Shown in pieces: positions 29,782 through 39,223 of a stretch of DNA of 64,000 nt. Origin of the DNA: an uncultured Granulosicoccaceae bacterium (GTDB taxonomy: Bacteria > Pseudomonadota > Gammaproteobacteria > Granulosicoccales > Granulosicoccaceae); the NCBI GenBank assembly GCA_937922675.1, contig CALAJN010000010.1, positions 310,001 through 374,000 of the forward strand. Reading direction: 5' to 3'. Under the pieces are notes generated by a model. That model worked only from the letters and a program-made list of their open reading frames with translations. It was not told the origin of the DNA and searched no databases. Within the stretch, counting starts at the first letter, position 1, and every line of letters starts with the position of its first letter. The translations under genes and the position numbers were made by a program.

Positions 29782-30231
29782 CGTTATCCAAAGAAGCTCC
29801 GGCTGGAATTCGCTACGACACCGTAGCGATCTCGGCCTATCACAGATACCGGGCGCTGCCGTTGTTCGGCGATTTGATGCCTTGGGAAATCAACCTCCGC
29901 TTGTGTGTGACTGATAGGCGAGATCGCCATGCACCACGTGCTGCCTGGCCTGACAGCGTACGCACATCGCTCAAACACAGAGTTGATATCAAAAGTGCGC
30001 TGACCCGCGTGGACAACACCTGGGTGTACAGGCTTTGCGATGATCACATCATCTGTATTGTTGGTCAGCAGCAAGGTAGGTTTGTCGACTGCATCCAACT
30101 CAACAGTGAGCTCGGCCTAAACCCCTATCGCGACTAGCTTCTGAGTAGATACGCCAGTTGCCGGGCCACTACGCGTAGCATCAAACAACATACCCGAAGA
30201 CTGACCGAATACTTACACATCAACGCACCAT
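29782..30231. other. 450-base convergent intergenic region
   Basis: The stretch separates two convergent units. Frames are open on both strands (29784-30098 minus; about 29784-30137 plus, with a TTG/ATG start near 29860), but neither has a ribosome site or a family I recognise. The plus-strand frame of about 118 codons is longer than I expect by chance and might be a remnant. Confidence 0.4.
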
Positions 30232-32316
30232 TCAAAAATCCGCCGGTACCGTAAGTGCCACGGTCAGTCGACTGATCTCAGCTCCCTGTGCCTGGGTGAC
30301 AAGCTCAAACGTGAACACTCGCTCTTCATCAGACATCGGAAGAGATGGCGCAAGATTGATCTGAAACTCTACGAGTCTGTCTTCTGAAAGATTCAAATTG
30401 AGCCTGTCCGGCTCTATTGATGTCACAAATTCAGCACCCTCGCCCTCGGCTCTCATGACCACCTCCACACTGGTAATGGTCTCGGCCACTGCCGCCTTCA
30501 ATGTAGAGACGACTTGTTCACTCGCTGATCCAAGATTGGACACTATCCCACCGGTTGCATCTGCGATTTCATTGGCAGCAATATCTGTTGAACCGCTGTT
30601 CAAGAAAAGGATCGCAGTCTTTGATGCACTGGCGATATTGATCACATCCTCAACACTCGTTTGATACGGGTAGTTAAAGTCAAACGGTCTGTGGAACTCT
30701 GCATCGGTTGAGACCAGCAAAAATTTCACCCGGTTGTCTACCCAGCCAGGACTGCTTGCCATGATATTTGCAACAGGCGAGCAACTTGGAAACAAGTCAG
30801 CATTGACAATGTGCCCTTCTCCTGTCATTGCCTGACGCATGGCTTCCAGCTGGGACTCAGGGCCATCGTCTCCGAAGCGGATATCCAGGTCATCAAGTGT
30901 CTCTGACAGCCTGCCCGGGGAGCTCATCGGCAAGTTGAGCTCATAGCCAAAATCTCTACTGCCAGGCGAGCCAAAACCTTCGCAAGGGGCATCAACAAAA
31001 CTGCCAAGACCAATACGAAAGTCTGAAAAACTGTCGGCAACAGCAGATTCAATTTCGTCAACTTCTCGCCTGAATGTCGCCAGGTCATCATCAAAACTGC
31101 CACTGCGGTCAAACAAGATCATGAAGTCGCCACCTAACTGACCAGAATCGGGATCAGGGACACCGACAGTGGCGCTCAGTACCCCAGCGTCTCCATTGGC
31201 AACGCTTATTTCAAAGTCAGTGCCCTCCGGAGGCATCATTGGGCCTGCAGGGCCCAAGGGGTCGATAACAAACGGGTCGCGCCCAACCCGCAGTTCGTCA
31301 AGGTTGCTGGTTCCGTCCCCGTCGTTGTCCCAACGCGCAGAGTCAAATTGATCAGCTGTGACTCGAAAGTCCTGATCTACGGATCCTGTTGTAATACGGG
31401 TGTCGGCACTGGCCAGTGTTATCGCACCATCGTCGTCGTAGAAAACGATAGACAGCGGCTGTTCTGAATTCGCCGCCATACGCGCTGTCACAGCCCATGA
31501 TTCATCAACAATATAGGCCGCGGTATAACGCGTATCGCCGAGAAATACTTGTACTTGCAGTGCATTCGATGAATAGGCAGGCACTGTTATCTCAACGGCA
31601 ATCTCTACGGTATCAGTATCACCCGCTGGCGGAGTATCATCCGCAGCAACACTGACAGGCTGTCGGGTACCGAGGGTGTGGTTAATGACCACGTAACTGC
31701 CCGGCGCTACCTCACACGAGAGACCGCCCTCACACACAGAGGCAAAGGTCTCGGCATTCTGTACCTGGTACCAACCGTCGTCCGACCAACTGATCACGTT
31801 ACCGCCAACAGTGATCGAGCCAGTTACCGGAGGTATGACAGGTGTAGCTTCTCCACTGACTACTACATCGGGAAATCGCTCTCCGGTGGTGTGATTTATG
31901 AGCAGATACCGCCCCGGCTCAACGTAACAAGAGGTGCCACCATTGCAAATACTGCTTGAGCCGTCAGCGGTTTGTACTTGATACCAACCATCGGCAGGCC
32001 AGCTGATTGTGCGGCCGGAAACAGTAATGCCTGTAGCTCCTGGCTCCGATGGGCCATACACTAAAATATCCGGAAATCGCTGCCCGCTAGAGTGGTTGAT
32101 CACCAGATACGTGCCAGGCGCGACGTCACACAGACTACCGCCATTGCAGAAAGTCTCAGACCCGTCTGCGCTCTGAACTTGATACCAGCCATCATCTGGC
32201 CAGCTGATAGTTGTACCCCTCACTGATGGGTTGGCCGGCGCCCCACTCGCAACCAGACACAGACCCAGGGTAAGCATTGATAGCTCAAAACGCCCAAAGC
32301 GTATTGTCTTGTTCAT
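30232..32316 (-). CDS. secreted protein: three Cys-paired repeats, EF-hand-like site, integrin beta I-like domain
   Basis: A 694-residue exported protein. After a signal peptide (to about 28), three repeats of about 60 residues (about 28-88, 95-155, 165-225) each read ISWxxDGWYQVQ, then C-x-GG-x2-C, then VINHxxGxR. A beta-rich spacer (235-325) and a Ca-type loop DNDGDGTSNLDEL (330-342) follow. Residues 396-623 match the animal integrin beta I-like domain: MIDAS D403-S405-S407, E487 and D538, ADMIDAS D410 and D411, plus SDFRIGLGSFVDAP and FLLVSTDAEFH. The C-terminal beta region resembles the integrin hybrid-domain strands. ATG 32316 has AAGGA nine bases upstream; ATG 32322 is too close. A generic VWA label would also fit. 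Confidence 0.9.
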   Translation of the reverse strand: MNKTIRFGRFELSMLTLGLCLVASGAPANPSVRGTTISWPDDGWYQVQSADGSETFCNGGSLCDVAPGTYLVINHSSGQRFPDILVYGPSEPGATGITVSGRTISWPADGWYQVQTADGSSSICNGGTSCYVEPGRYLLINHTTGERFPDVVVSGEATPVIPPVTGSITVGGNVISWSDDGWYQVQNAETFASVCEGGLSCEVAPGSYVVINHTLGTRQPVSVAADDTPPAGDTDTVEIAVEITVPAYSSNALQVQVFLGDTRYTAAYIVDESWAVTARMAANSEQPLSIVFYDDDGAITLASADTRITTGSVDQDFRVTADQFDSARWDNDGDGTSNLDELRVGRDPFVIDPLGPAGPMMPPEGTDFEISVANGDAGVLSATVGVPDPDSGQLGGDFMILFDRSGSFDDDLATFRREVDEIESAVADSFSDFRIGLGSFVDAPCEGFGSPGSRDFGYELNLPMSSPGRLSETLDDLDIRFGDDGPESQLEAMRQAMTGEGHIVNADLFPSCSPVANIMASSPGWVDNRVKFLLVSTDAEFHRPFDFNYPYQTSVEDVINIASASKTAILFLNSGSTDIAANEIADATGGIVSNLGSASEQVVSTLKAAVAETITSVEVVMRAEGEGAEFVTSIEPDRLNLNLSEDRLVEFQINLAPSLPMSDEERVFTFELVTQAQGAEISRLTVALTVPADF

Positions 32317-32418
32317 GTACATTATTCCTTGTTGGATAGATACCGGGCACAGCCAGTCGTACTGTTATCTCAAAACCCAAGGATCAAAACTGCCTTGTGG
32401 ACTTGATCAGCGTGGAGA

Positions 32419-34605
32419 CTAATAATCCCAGTTGACGATTTCTGATAACTGCGCTGCGCTCAGCCCTTCGACAAGAGGACTGCCTACTGCTGGAGTCGTC
32501 TCAAACTGCAATGCTTGTAGGTCGGCTTCCGTACTCGAGTCAGACAATTGATGAAAGAACATCAATGAACGTTGAGCACCAGCTGGAATAACGACGTCCA
32601 TCCGTGCATTGACTCCGTCCCTGGTCCAACAGTCAAAAACAGTTTGCTCGACAAACACAACCTCACTACGCGGCGATCCAGGACCAAACAAGACGAGCGT
32701 ATTTGCCGGATCTCCTGCACTCGGTGAAAAGTCGTCGGTGATGATCCAGCGATCGTCAACCCCGATAGTGGTATCTCCGCTACTCGTTGTGTGTACAATC
32801 GTGCCGGAATCTGATCCGAAGTTACTGACGAAATTGACAACAGCGAAGATATCCCCACCAGTATCGTTTCGGAGCGTTGTGTAGTTGCGCAGGGTCGGCG
32901 ATGTACTGACCGAATGATATTCAACCGTAACCTCCAACCCCGACAACGGCACGGTAGCGTAGTTCGAGGTGCTCTCCGAGGCTGCTCTGAGAAAGCCACC
33001 CACCTGTTCGCCATTGATCCAGAGCAGTGATGCATTGTCAAACGCATCCCCCTGTCGTGAACCACTTTCGCTGATCAGCGAACCGTCGCTAACACCTATG
33101 CCACTGCCTGCGCCACCACGTGTGGTGCATGATCCGCCGGTGGGTGAGCCATTGGTTGTTGTGAGTCCATCACTGATAGTCCAGATTGCCTTATTGGATT
33201 CACCCCCGGATACAGAGGCATACTGAGCGGACACTCCGGTCACAGGCTGATCTGCAGGTGTTAGTGCCGTAGCTGAAGTTGGCAGGCTTCGGAAGCCGTC
33301 ATTGTCTACAGCGTAAATGGTATACACGTATTCGCGCTCAGGCTCTGTGGTCGGATCGTAGTAGCTCAATGCATCAAGCATGGACACGAGCACCTCGCCA
33401 TTTCGATAGATATCGTATCCGACGACCACAACATCATCCGAGGCCCTGGGCCAAAACAACTCTAAATCGAAGCCTGAGTAGGTAGTGATATCAAGAGCTG
33501 TGACCTGTGTCGGTCCGGTAGGATCTGTCTCATCCAGAACGTAAGGGTCACGGCCGACACGCAGCTCATCGAGATTACTGGTGCCATCACCGTCGCTGTC
33601 CCAGCGCTCAGAATCGAACTGATCAGCTGTGATCTGAAAGTCCTGATCGACAGAGCTCGTTCGAAAAAGGGTCTCGGCAGTAGCGAGTACTATCCCGCCG
33701 TTGTCATCGAAAAATGTGATGCTCAGCGGCTGCTCGGTATCGGCCGCCAACTCACCTGCTACGGCCCATGACTCATCAATCAACCATGCTGCTGTCAAGC
33801 GTGTCTCACCCCATGACAGTTGAACCTGCAGTGCGTTGGATACGATGAAAGGTACCGTAATCTCGAAGTTGACCTGAACTGTAGCCGTCTCTGCAGGAGG
33901 AGCAGTGCCGCCACCGGCTCCTTCGACAGCCACAGTCTGCCGCGTACCTGAGGTGTGGTTGATAACAAAGTAACTGCCCGGGACCACCTCGCAACTCAAA
34001 CCACCCTCACAGATCGAAACAAAGGATTCACTGTCTTGAACCTGATACCAGCCGTTATCCGGCCACCTGATGGTCGCGCCGTCAACAGTGACACTGGCAA
34101 CGCCTGGTGCCGGCGCAACAGGTGTGGAGTCGCCGACGAGGATATCGTCAAACCGCTCACCGGAGGTGTGATTGATCACCAGATACTCACCAGGCTCAAC
34201 ATCGCAAAAGCTACCCCCATTGCAGATACTTCTTGAGCCGCCTGCCGTTTGCACCTGATACCAGCCATCATCAGGCCAACTGATCGTGCCGCCTGAAACG
34301 ACAACTCCGGTTGGCTCAGGTACCAACGTGTCTGACACGGTCACATCTGAAAATCTCTGTCCTGTCGTGTGGTTTATAATCAGATAGGTACCAGGAGAGA
34401 CCTCGCATGAGCGACCTCCACTACATATCGTGTCAACCCCATCCACACTTTGAACCTGATACCAACCGTCATCCGGCCAACTGATTGTCGTACCATTGAC
34501 GGTTGGATTGGCAAGCGCTGAGCCTGCAAGAAAACACAAACTGCAACCCGAGATCAAGGCAGATCGTGATAATCCGCAAGCAGGCGATCGAGTTGCATTT
34601 TTCAT
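32419..34605 (-). CDS. secreted paralogue: three Cys-paired repeats, EF-hand-like site, fibronectin type III domain
   Basis: A 728-residue exported protein whose first 350 residues parallel the downstream integrin-like protein: a signal peptide ending near residue 32, three ISWPDDGWYQVQ repeats with paired Cys, the beta spacer with SNALQVQL, and DSDGDGTSNLDELRVGRDP. It then diverges: residues about 365-450 form a fibronectin type III-like domain (FDLELFWPRASDDVVVVGYDIYRNG), and the last 260 residues, rich in Ser, Thr and Gly, match nothing I know. The start at 34605 has GGA eight bases upstream, unlike the ATG at 34626. It lies 102 bases upstream of its paralogue and probably shares its transcript. 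Likely a surface or secreted binding protein. Confidence 0.86.
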   Translation of the reverse strand: MKNATRSPACGLSRSALISGCSLCFLAGSALANPTVNGTTISWPDDGWYQVQSVDGVDTICSGGRSCEVSPGTYLIINHTTGQRFSDVTVSDTLVPEPTGVVVSGGTISWPDDGWYQVQTAGGSRSICNGGSFCDVEPGEYLVINHTSGERFDDILVGDSTPVAPAPGVASVTVDGATIRWPDNGWYQVQDSESFVSICEGGLSCEVVPGSYFVINHTSGTRQTVAVEGAGGGTAPPAETATVQVNFEITVPFIVSNALQVQLSWGETRLTAAWLIDESWAVAGELAADTEQPLSITFFDDNGGIVLATAETLFRTSSVDQDFQITADQFDSERWDSDGDGTSNLDELRVGRDPYVLDETDPTGPTQVTALDITTYSGFDLELFWPRASDDVVVVGYDIYRNGEVLVSMLDALSYYDPTTEPEREYVYTIYAVDNDGFRSLPTSATALTPADQPVTGVSAQYASVSGGESNKAIWTISDGLTTTNGSPTGGSCTTRGGAGSGIGVSDGSLISESGSRQGDAFDNASLLWINGEQVGGFLRAASESTSNYATVPLSGLEVTVEYHSVSTSPTLRNYTTLRNDTGGDIFAVVNFVSNFGSDSGTIVHTTSSGDTTIGVDDRWIITDDFSPSAGDPANTLVLFGPGSPRSEVVFVEQTVFDCWTRDGVNARMDVVIPAGAQRSLMFFHQLSDSSTEADLQALQFETTPAVGSPLVEGLSAAQLSEIVNWDY

Positions 34606-34892
34606 ATGTTTTCCACATTTTTTCATAGAACAACAACAGAGTGCGAGACCGCTCTAGCGGGGGTATCCACACACAAGGCCACTGTGCAAAATGAACTTTT
34701 TTCCTGTAGGCCCTATAACAAGTGTAGCAATCTGGCGCTCGAAAGCTCCGGTCTTGTTACCAGTATGACAAGCCCGGGCACTGGCATTAACCACAAATAG
34801 CATATCAGCGGCGCATCTGAGTGCCTGAAGAGTCACACAAACCCACTATCGCTGAATGGTGCAGCCTCAATGGCACACTCACTTTCGGTTGT

Positions 34893-36548
34893 TTAACCGT
34901 TACTGTTTGCGATCAGGCGCTTTACCGATGCCAGCGTGTCGGCATCCTTGGCCGAGAGATCATGGCGCCAGCGGCTTATTCTCGGGAAGCGCACGGCAAT
35001 ACCCGACTTATGTCGACTTGACGCATTGATACCTTCAAAGGCAAGTTCAAACACTTGTTCAGGCTTGACCGAGCGCACAGGACCAAAGCGCTCGATGGTA
35101 TTGCCGCGAATCCATTTATCCAGCTTCTTGATCTCCGAGTTGTCAAGACCCGAGTACGCTTTGGCAAAAGACACCAGCACATCGTCATCCCAAATGGCAA
35201 AGGTGTAGTCGGTAAAGAGATTGGAGCGCCGACCGTGGCCCGCTTGCGCGTATATCATCACCGCATCTACTGTGTGAGGCTCAATTTTCCATTTCCACCA
35301 CAGGCCACGTTTTCGTCCAGTGCCATAGGCTGAATCAACGCGTTTGAGCATCAAGCCCTCCACCTGACGCGCACGACTATCGCTTCGGTGCTCAGCTAGC
35401 GTTGACCAATCGCTCGCTTCAAGCTGCCTTGACAATTGCAAGCCATGGCGCGTGTCATCTGATTGTGAATGACCGATGAGCGCCTGCAATCGAGTGCGAC
35501 GTGCGTGCAAGGGATACTCTCGCAAATCTTCGCCATTGTTTTCGAGCAGGTCATAGGCAAGGAATAGACAAGGCACATCGTTTAGAAGCTTCTTGCCGAC
35601 CGTCTTGCGCCCGATGCGTCGCTGTAGTTCAGCAAATGGCAATACACCCTCATCGGTATAAGGCAGCTTCCAGGCAAGCAGTTCACCATCGAGCACCGTA
35701 CCATCGTCAAGTTTTTCAGCTGCGGCCACAATCTCGGGAAAGCGCTCACCGATGAGCTCCTCCCCACGCGACCACAAAAAGGTCTCGCCACCTCGGCGTA
35801 CCAATTGCGCCCGTATCCCATCCCACTTCCACTCAGCCTGCCAGTGCGAAACGGGCCCGAGCGTGGTTTCTATTGATGCCAAACAGTCGGTGTTGATACC
35901 CGCAGCATCGGCCAACGGTGCAGCAAGGCAAAAGGGGTAAGGTCGCGATTGTGAGGCTGCGCCATCATCCTCAGCTATCAGCGCGTTATAGAACGCTGCA
36001 TTGGGCTGCCACTCGCCCATCAAGCGATGAAGAATGACCGCACGCGGCAGATCAGCATTCTCTGCCAGGGCACGGGCGAGCAAGATTTGCGACACTCCCA
36101 CACGTAGAGCACCGGTCATCAGCTTGTTGATAAGGTAACAGCGTTCATAGGCCTGAGTGCGCCACCATGTCGTCACAACAGCCCGCTGTTGCGCAGGCTC
36201 AGCACCTCGCAGTGGGAGCAGCTTGTCCTCGATCAAATCGCTCAACGAGGAGACATCTCCAGTGTCATGCGTTGGAGCCAGAAGCAAGGCAATGGTCTCG
36301 GCCAAATCACCAACTGAGGCATAGGTATCTTCAACGAGCCAGGCGGGTAGCTCCGACTCCTCCACCAACCAGGTTCGCAGCAACGCCGCTCCAATCAAGC
36401 GCTTGATACGGCGGCCAGACAGAAAGTAGACCGCCCACGCTGCGTCTTCAGGTGCAGCATCAGCGAAATACTCCTGCATCGCTGCAACCTTGGCATTGGT
36501 TGACGTGGTTTGATCAAGGCTTTGATATAGCCTGGCAAAGGCCTTCAT
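34893..36548 (-). CDS. ATP-dependent DNA ligase (ligase-associated repair cluster)
   Basis: A 551-residue single-chain ligase. The N-terminal DNA-binding domain (about 1-200) precedes the nucleotidyltransferase core with active-site Lys 241 in EWKWDGIRAQ (motif I). WSRGEE, VLDGELLAW (motif IV region), EGLMLKR and GLWWKWK (motif V) follow, then an OB-fold C-domain with GRRSNLFTDYTFAIWD. This is the ligase that usually sits with a beta-lactamase-fold exonuclease and an Lhr-type helicase. Its ATG overlaps the exonuclease stop by four bases, so they are co-translated. The helicase is not here. It would seal nicks in a repair reaction that does not need NAD-type LigA. Confidence 0.93.
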   Translation of the reverse strand: MKAFARLYQSLDQTTSTNAKVAAMQEYFADAAPEDAAWAVYFLSGRRIKRLIGAALLRTWLVEESELPAWLVEDTYASVGDLAETIALLLAPTHDTGDVSSLSDLIEDKLLPLRGAEPAQQRAVVTTWWRTQAYERCYLINKLMTGALRVGVSQILLARALAENADLPRAVILHRLMGEWQPNAAFYNALIAEDDGAASQSRPYPFCLAAPLADAAGINTDCLASIETTLGPVSHWQAEWKWDGIRAQLVRRGGETFLWSRGEELIGERFPEIVAAAEKLDDGTVLDGELLAWKLPYTDEGVLPFAELQRRIGRKTVGKKLLNDVPCLFLAYDLLENNGEDLREYPLHARRTRLQALIGHSQSDDTRHGLQLSRQLEASDWSTLAEHRSDSRARQVEGLMLKRVDSAYGTGRKRGLWWKWKIEPHTVDAVMIYAQAGHGRRSNLFTDYTFAIWDDDVLVSFAKAYSGLDNSEIKKLDKWIRGNTIERFGPVRSVKPEQVFELAFEGINASSRHKSGIAVRFPRISRWRHDLSAKDADTLASVKRLIANSNG

Positions 36549-37618
36549 CTGGAGGCCTGCTCATAAGTGGGAGGCGTGACAGCACTCTTATCGGTGTATT
36601 GCGTTCGCAGCTCCGCGGCATCGATACCACGCTCTTCTCGCAGGTAGCGCACAAGCGTGGCTGATTGCCCGTGCGTGGTGAGCACGCGCGTGGCTCCGGT
36701 TGCCTCAATCGTGTTCAGCAGGCCTTGCCAGTCTGCATGGTCAGAGAGCACAAAACCACGATCATAGCCATCACGGCGACGATTACCCCGTACGCGCATC
36801 CATCCGGAGCAAAAACCTGTCGACGCTTTTGGAAAGCGTTGCATCCACTTTGAGCCGCTCGCACCCGGTGGGGCGAGCACGAGCTTACCTGCGTAATCCT
36901 GGCGTGGTGCTTTTGGATCGATCAACTCGGTAGGCACCATATCAATGCCCGCGTCTCGATACAATTGCGTCATCGGGGCAACTGCTCCATGCAGATAAAC
37001 CAACTCATCGGTGTATGCGCGGAGCTCTGCGAGTACGCGCTGCGCCTTGCCGAGCGAGTATGCAAAAAGAACTGCGGGTCGATTGCTACGTTTCATCTGC
37101 TGCCACCAATCGATGATCTCAGCAACGACAGTCCCTCCATCAGGCCAACGATACACGGGCAAGGCAAAGGTCGCCTCGGTGATAAAAGTGTCACATGGCA
37201 CCAACTCAAAGGCCTCACAGCTTGGGTCAGAATCAGGTTTGTAGTCGCCGGTAAAAACCCAGACCTCACCCTCACGCTCTACCCGAATCTGAGCTGAGCC
37301 GAGCACGTGACCCGCAGGATGAAAGGATACGCGGGTATCACCAAGCAATAATGTCTCCCCCCAATCGACTCCCTGAATACAGATATCCTGTCCAAGCCGA
37401 TGTCGCAGCAGAGGTACTGAGGCTTTCGAGGCAATGTAACGAGTGGCAACCGGTCGAGCGTGATCCGCATGCGCGTGCGTTATCAACGACAGCTCCACGG
37501 GTTTCCACGGGTCTATCGTGAAGCCACCAGCTAGGCAGTCAAGACCACGGCCTGTCGCCTGAATCAGATCGCCGATGGGCTTGAGGTCCTTTCTGGGCAC
37601 GTTACCTGGAAGCGTCAA
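36545..37618 (-). CDS. ligase-associated DNA exonuclease (metallo-beta-lactamase/beta-CASP-like)
   Basis: A 357-residue nuclease predicted to trim DNA ends for the coupled ligase. The metal site HAHADH occupies residues 48-53; FHPAGHVLGSAQI, FTGDYKPD and the late His in FVLSDHADW complete the binuclear zinc ligands. SNU/SNM1-like and CPSF-like enzymes share this set. Its stop overlaps the ligase start (ATGA). The open frame starts at a TTG (37618); GTG 37600 is an alternative, and neither has a strong ribosome site. In other bacteria the pair is part of a four-gene set with Lhr helicase and a PdeM-like phosphoesterase, which are missing here. Confidence 0.92.
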   Translation of the reverse strand: MTLPGNVPRKDLKPIGDLIQATGRGLDCLAGGFTIDPWKPVELSLITHAHADHARPVATRYIASKASVPLLRHRLGQDICIQGVDWGETLLLGDTRVSFHPAGHVLGSAQIRVEREGEVWVFTGDYKPDSDPSCEAFELVPCDTFITEATFALPVYRWPDGGTVVAEIIDWWQQMKRSNRPAVLFAYSLGKAQRVLAELRAYTDELVYLHGAVAPMTQLYRDAGIDMVPTELIDPKAPRQDYAGKLVLAPPGASGSKWMQRFPKASTGFCSGWMRVRGNRRRDGYDRGFVLSDHADWQGLLNTIEATGATRVLTTHGQSATLVRYLREERGIDAAELRTQYTDKSAVTPPTYEQASR

Positions 37619-37775
37619 TAGATGACAAGTTCGGATTCGCGAATGGGTGCGAACGTATCAAGACATTACACAGCCTTACCAGTTTTTGCAGTGATAATCA
37701 CTACATGAAGTGCTGGCTACGCCAGTTCGAACACTTTAAAGATCGTGTAGCACGTAGTGTCAGGATCATAGCCCG

Positions 37776-37810
37776 AAAAAAAAGCAGGAGCGAACATCAA
37801 TTGCCGCTCC
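37776..37810 (-). terminator. rho-independent terminator after the 75-aa gene
   Basis: On the minus strand a GGAGCG stem (6 bp, arms 37805-37810 and 37787-37792) with a 12-base loop is followed by TGC and eight T residues. It lies 15-49 bases after the stop of the small gene at 37825 and is the cleanest intrinsic terminator I found. Confidence 0.65.
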
Positions 37811-37824
37811 CTCAACCTGCTCGC

Positions 37825-38052
37825 CTACGCAAACGGTGCGTTTGACACTGTAGTCACGGCCGACACACGCGTGTGCAACCAGCGGCCATCTAACTCAGCG
37901 TCTGCGGCCCTTGTTCTGTCAAGGTGTCCATCAGGAAGTCCATCGCTGGACATCGACTCCAACGCGTGAACAGCACTGGTCGCAGAGGCGATGGTCTCTA
38001 CACCGATAGCACCTACACGCTTGACTGTTTGGCGCTTGGCCAGGTCGATCAT
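37825..38052 (-). CDS. small hypothetical protein, 75 aa
   Basis: Family unknown. The peptide begins MIDLAKRQTVKRVGAIGVE, is soluble with a basic N-terminus and an Ala/Ser/Thr/Asp-rich remainder, and has no membrane segment. The case for a real gene is regulatory: AAGGAGA lies six bases before ATG 38052, and a T-tailed hairpin begins 15 bases after the stop. It is monocistronic, between the ligase operon and the divergent bdhA. Confidence 0.7.
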   Translation of the reverse strand: MIDLAKRQTVKRVGAIGVETIASATSAVHALESMSSDGLPDGHLDRTRAADAELDGRWLHTRVSAVTTVSNAPFA

Positions 38053-38338
38053 GTACGTCTCCTTCGATTGGGATGCACTCCCGTGAGGTCCAAAACAGGA
38101 GTCGACACGAAACGACGCAATGCTCGCAAAAAAATCATGGCCAATACAGCTTGCTCGCCTTGCCCGGGCAGCAGCTACCGGGGTATGACAGAGCAATTTG
38201 CCTGTACATACCAAACGATGAGCAACTGCGGGATCAGTTGTGCCAAGACTTGTGATTCAATGCTACCGACACCAAACCGCCGACGTTAAACACTGACAGA
38301 CGTCGTCATTCAAAGTCGCACCCAATCCGAGAATCACT

Positions 38339-39121
38339 ATGGCACTCAAGGGCAAAACAGCCGTCATCACAGGCTCTACATCAGGCATCGGCCTGGGTAT
38401 TGCGCAGGGCATGGCGAACAGCGGCATCAACGTGGTCATCAACGGTTTCGGCGACCCCGAGCAGATCGAACAGGAACGTATGGCTTTAGAAAAGCTGGGT
38501 GTCAAGGCAACGTACAACGGCGCAGACATGACCAAGCCTGAAGAAATCGAGGCCTTGATGGAAGAGACTCTGACCCTCCATGGTTCGATTGACATCGTGG
38601 TGAACAACGCCGGGATTCAGACGGTAGCCCCTGTTGACGAATTTCCGCCAGAAAAATGGGATGCCATCATTGCCATCAACATGTCATCCAGTTTTCATAC
38701 AGTACGAAAAGCCATTCCGGCGATGAAAAAACAAGGCTGGGGTCGCATCATCAATATTGCATCAGCTCACGGTCTGGTGGCATCACCATTCAAATCAGCC
38801 TATGTGACTGCCAAGCACGGGATCATCGGGTTCACCAAGACGATCGCTTTAGAGGTTGCGCGGGACAACATCACCTGCAACGCCATATGTCCAGGCTACG
38901 TGCTCACGCCCTTGGTGGCCAAGCAGATACCTGACACCGCGCAGGCACGAGGCATTACCGAGGAGCAGGTAAAAAACGATGTCCTGTTGGCTGCGCAGTG
39001 GACCAAGAAATTTGTCACGGTCGAGCAGCTTGCCGGAACAGCACTGTTTTTGTGTAGTGATTCAGCAGAGAACATCACCGGTACTCATATAGCCGTGGAC
39101 GGGGGCTGGACCGCCGCATGA
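38339..39121 (+). CDS. bdhA: 3-hydroxybutyrate dehydrogenase (SDR)
   Basis: It interconverts D-3-hydroxybutyrate and acetoacetate with NAD, used in PHB turnover. The 260-residue protein has TGSTSGIG (11-18), NNAGIQ, the catalytic Ser in NIASAHG, YVTAKHG (Tyr and Lys), and the diagnostic family segments NAICPGYVLTPLV and KKFVTVEQLAGTALFLCSD, ending in VDGGW. It stands alone. Acetoacetate from the nearby tyrosine pathway could be one substrate pool, though the two loci are 24 kb apart. PHB synthase genes are not in the window. Confidence 0.94.
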   Translation: MALKGKTAVITGSTSGIGLGIAQGMANSGINVVINGFGDPEQIEQERMALEKLGVKATYNGADMTKPEEIEALMEETLTLHGSIDIVVNNAGIQTVAPVDEFPPEKWDAIIAINMSSSFHTVRKAIPAMKKQGWGRIINIASAHGLVASPFKSAYVTAKHGIIGFTKTIALEVARDNITCNAICPGYVLTPLVAKQIPDTAQARGITEEQVKNDVLLAAQWTKKFVTVEQLAGTALFLCSDSAENITGTHIAVDGGWTAA

Positions 39122-39223
39122 TTCTGGGTAAAAATAACCATCCAGCGTGGCCCGGATACACAAGTGCCTCGCCATCCGAACTACACTGAGGCTCTCGGGC
39201 TCAGGATTACCATCGCGACTGGC

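Noticed and set aside
29784-30137. Open frames on both strands after the Amt fusion gene (minus 29784-30098; plus about 118 codons)
   Set aside because: Neither has a ribosome site or recognisable family; kept only as an unassigned intergenic region.
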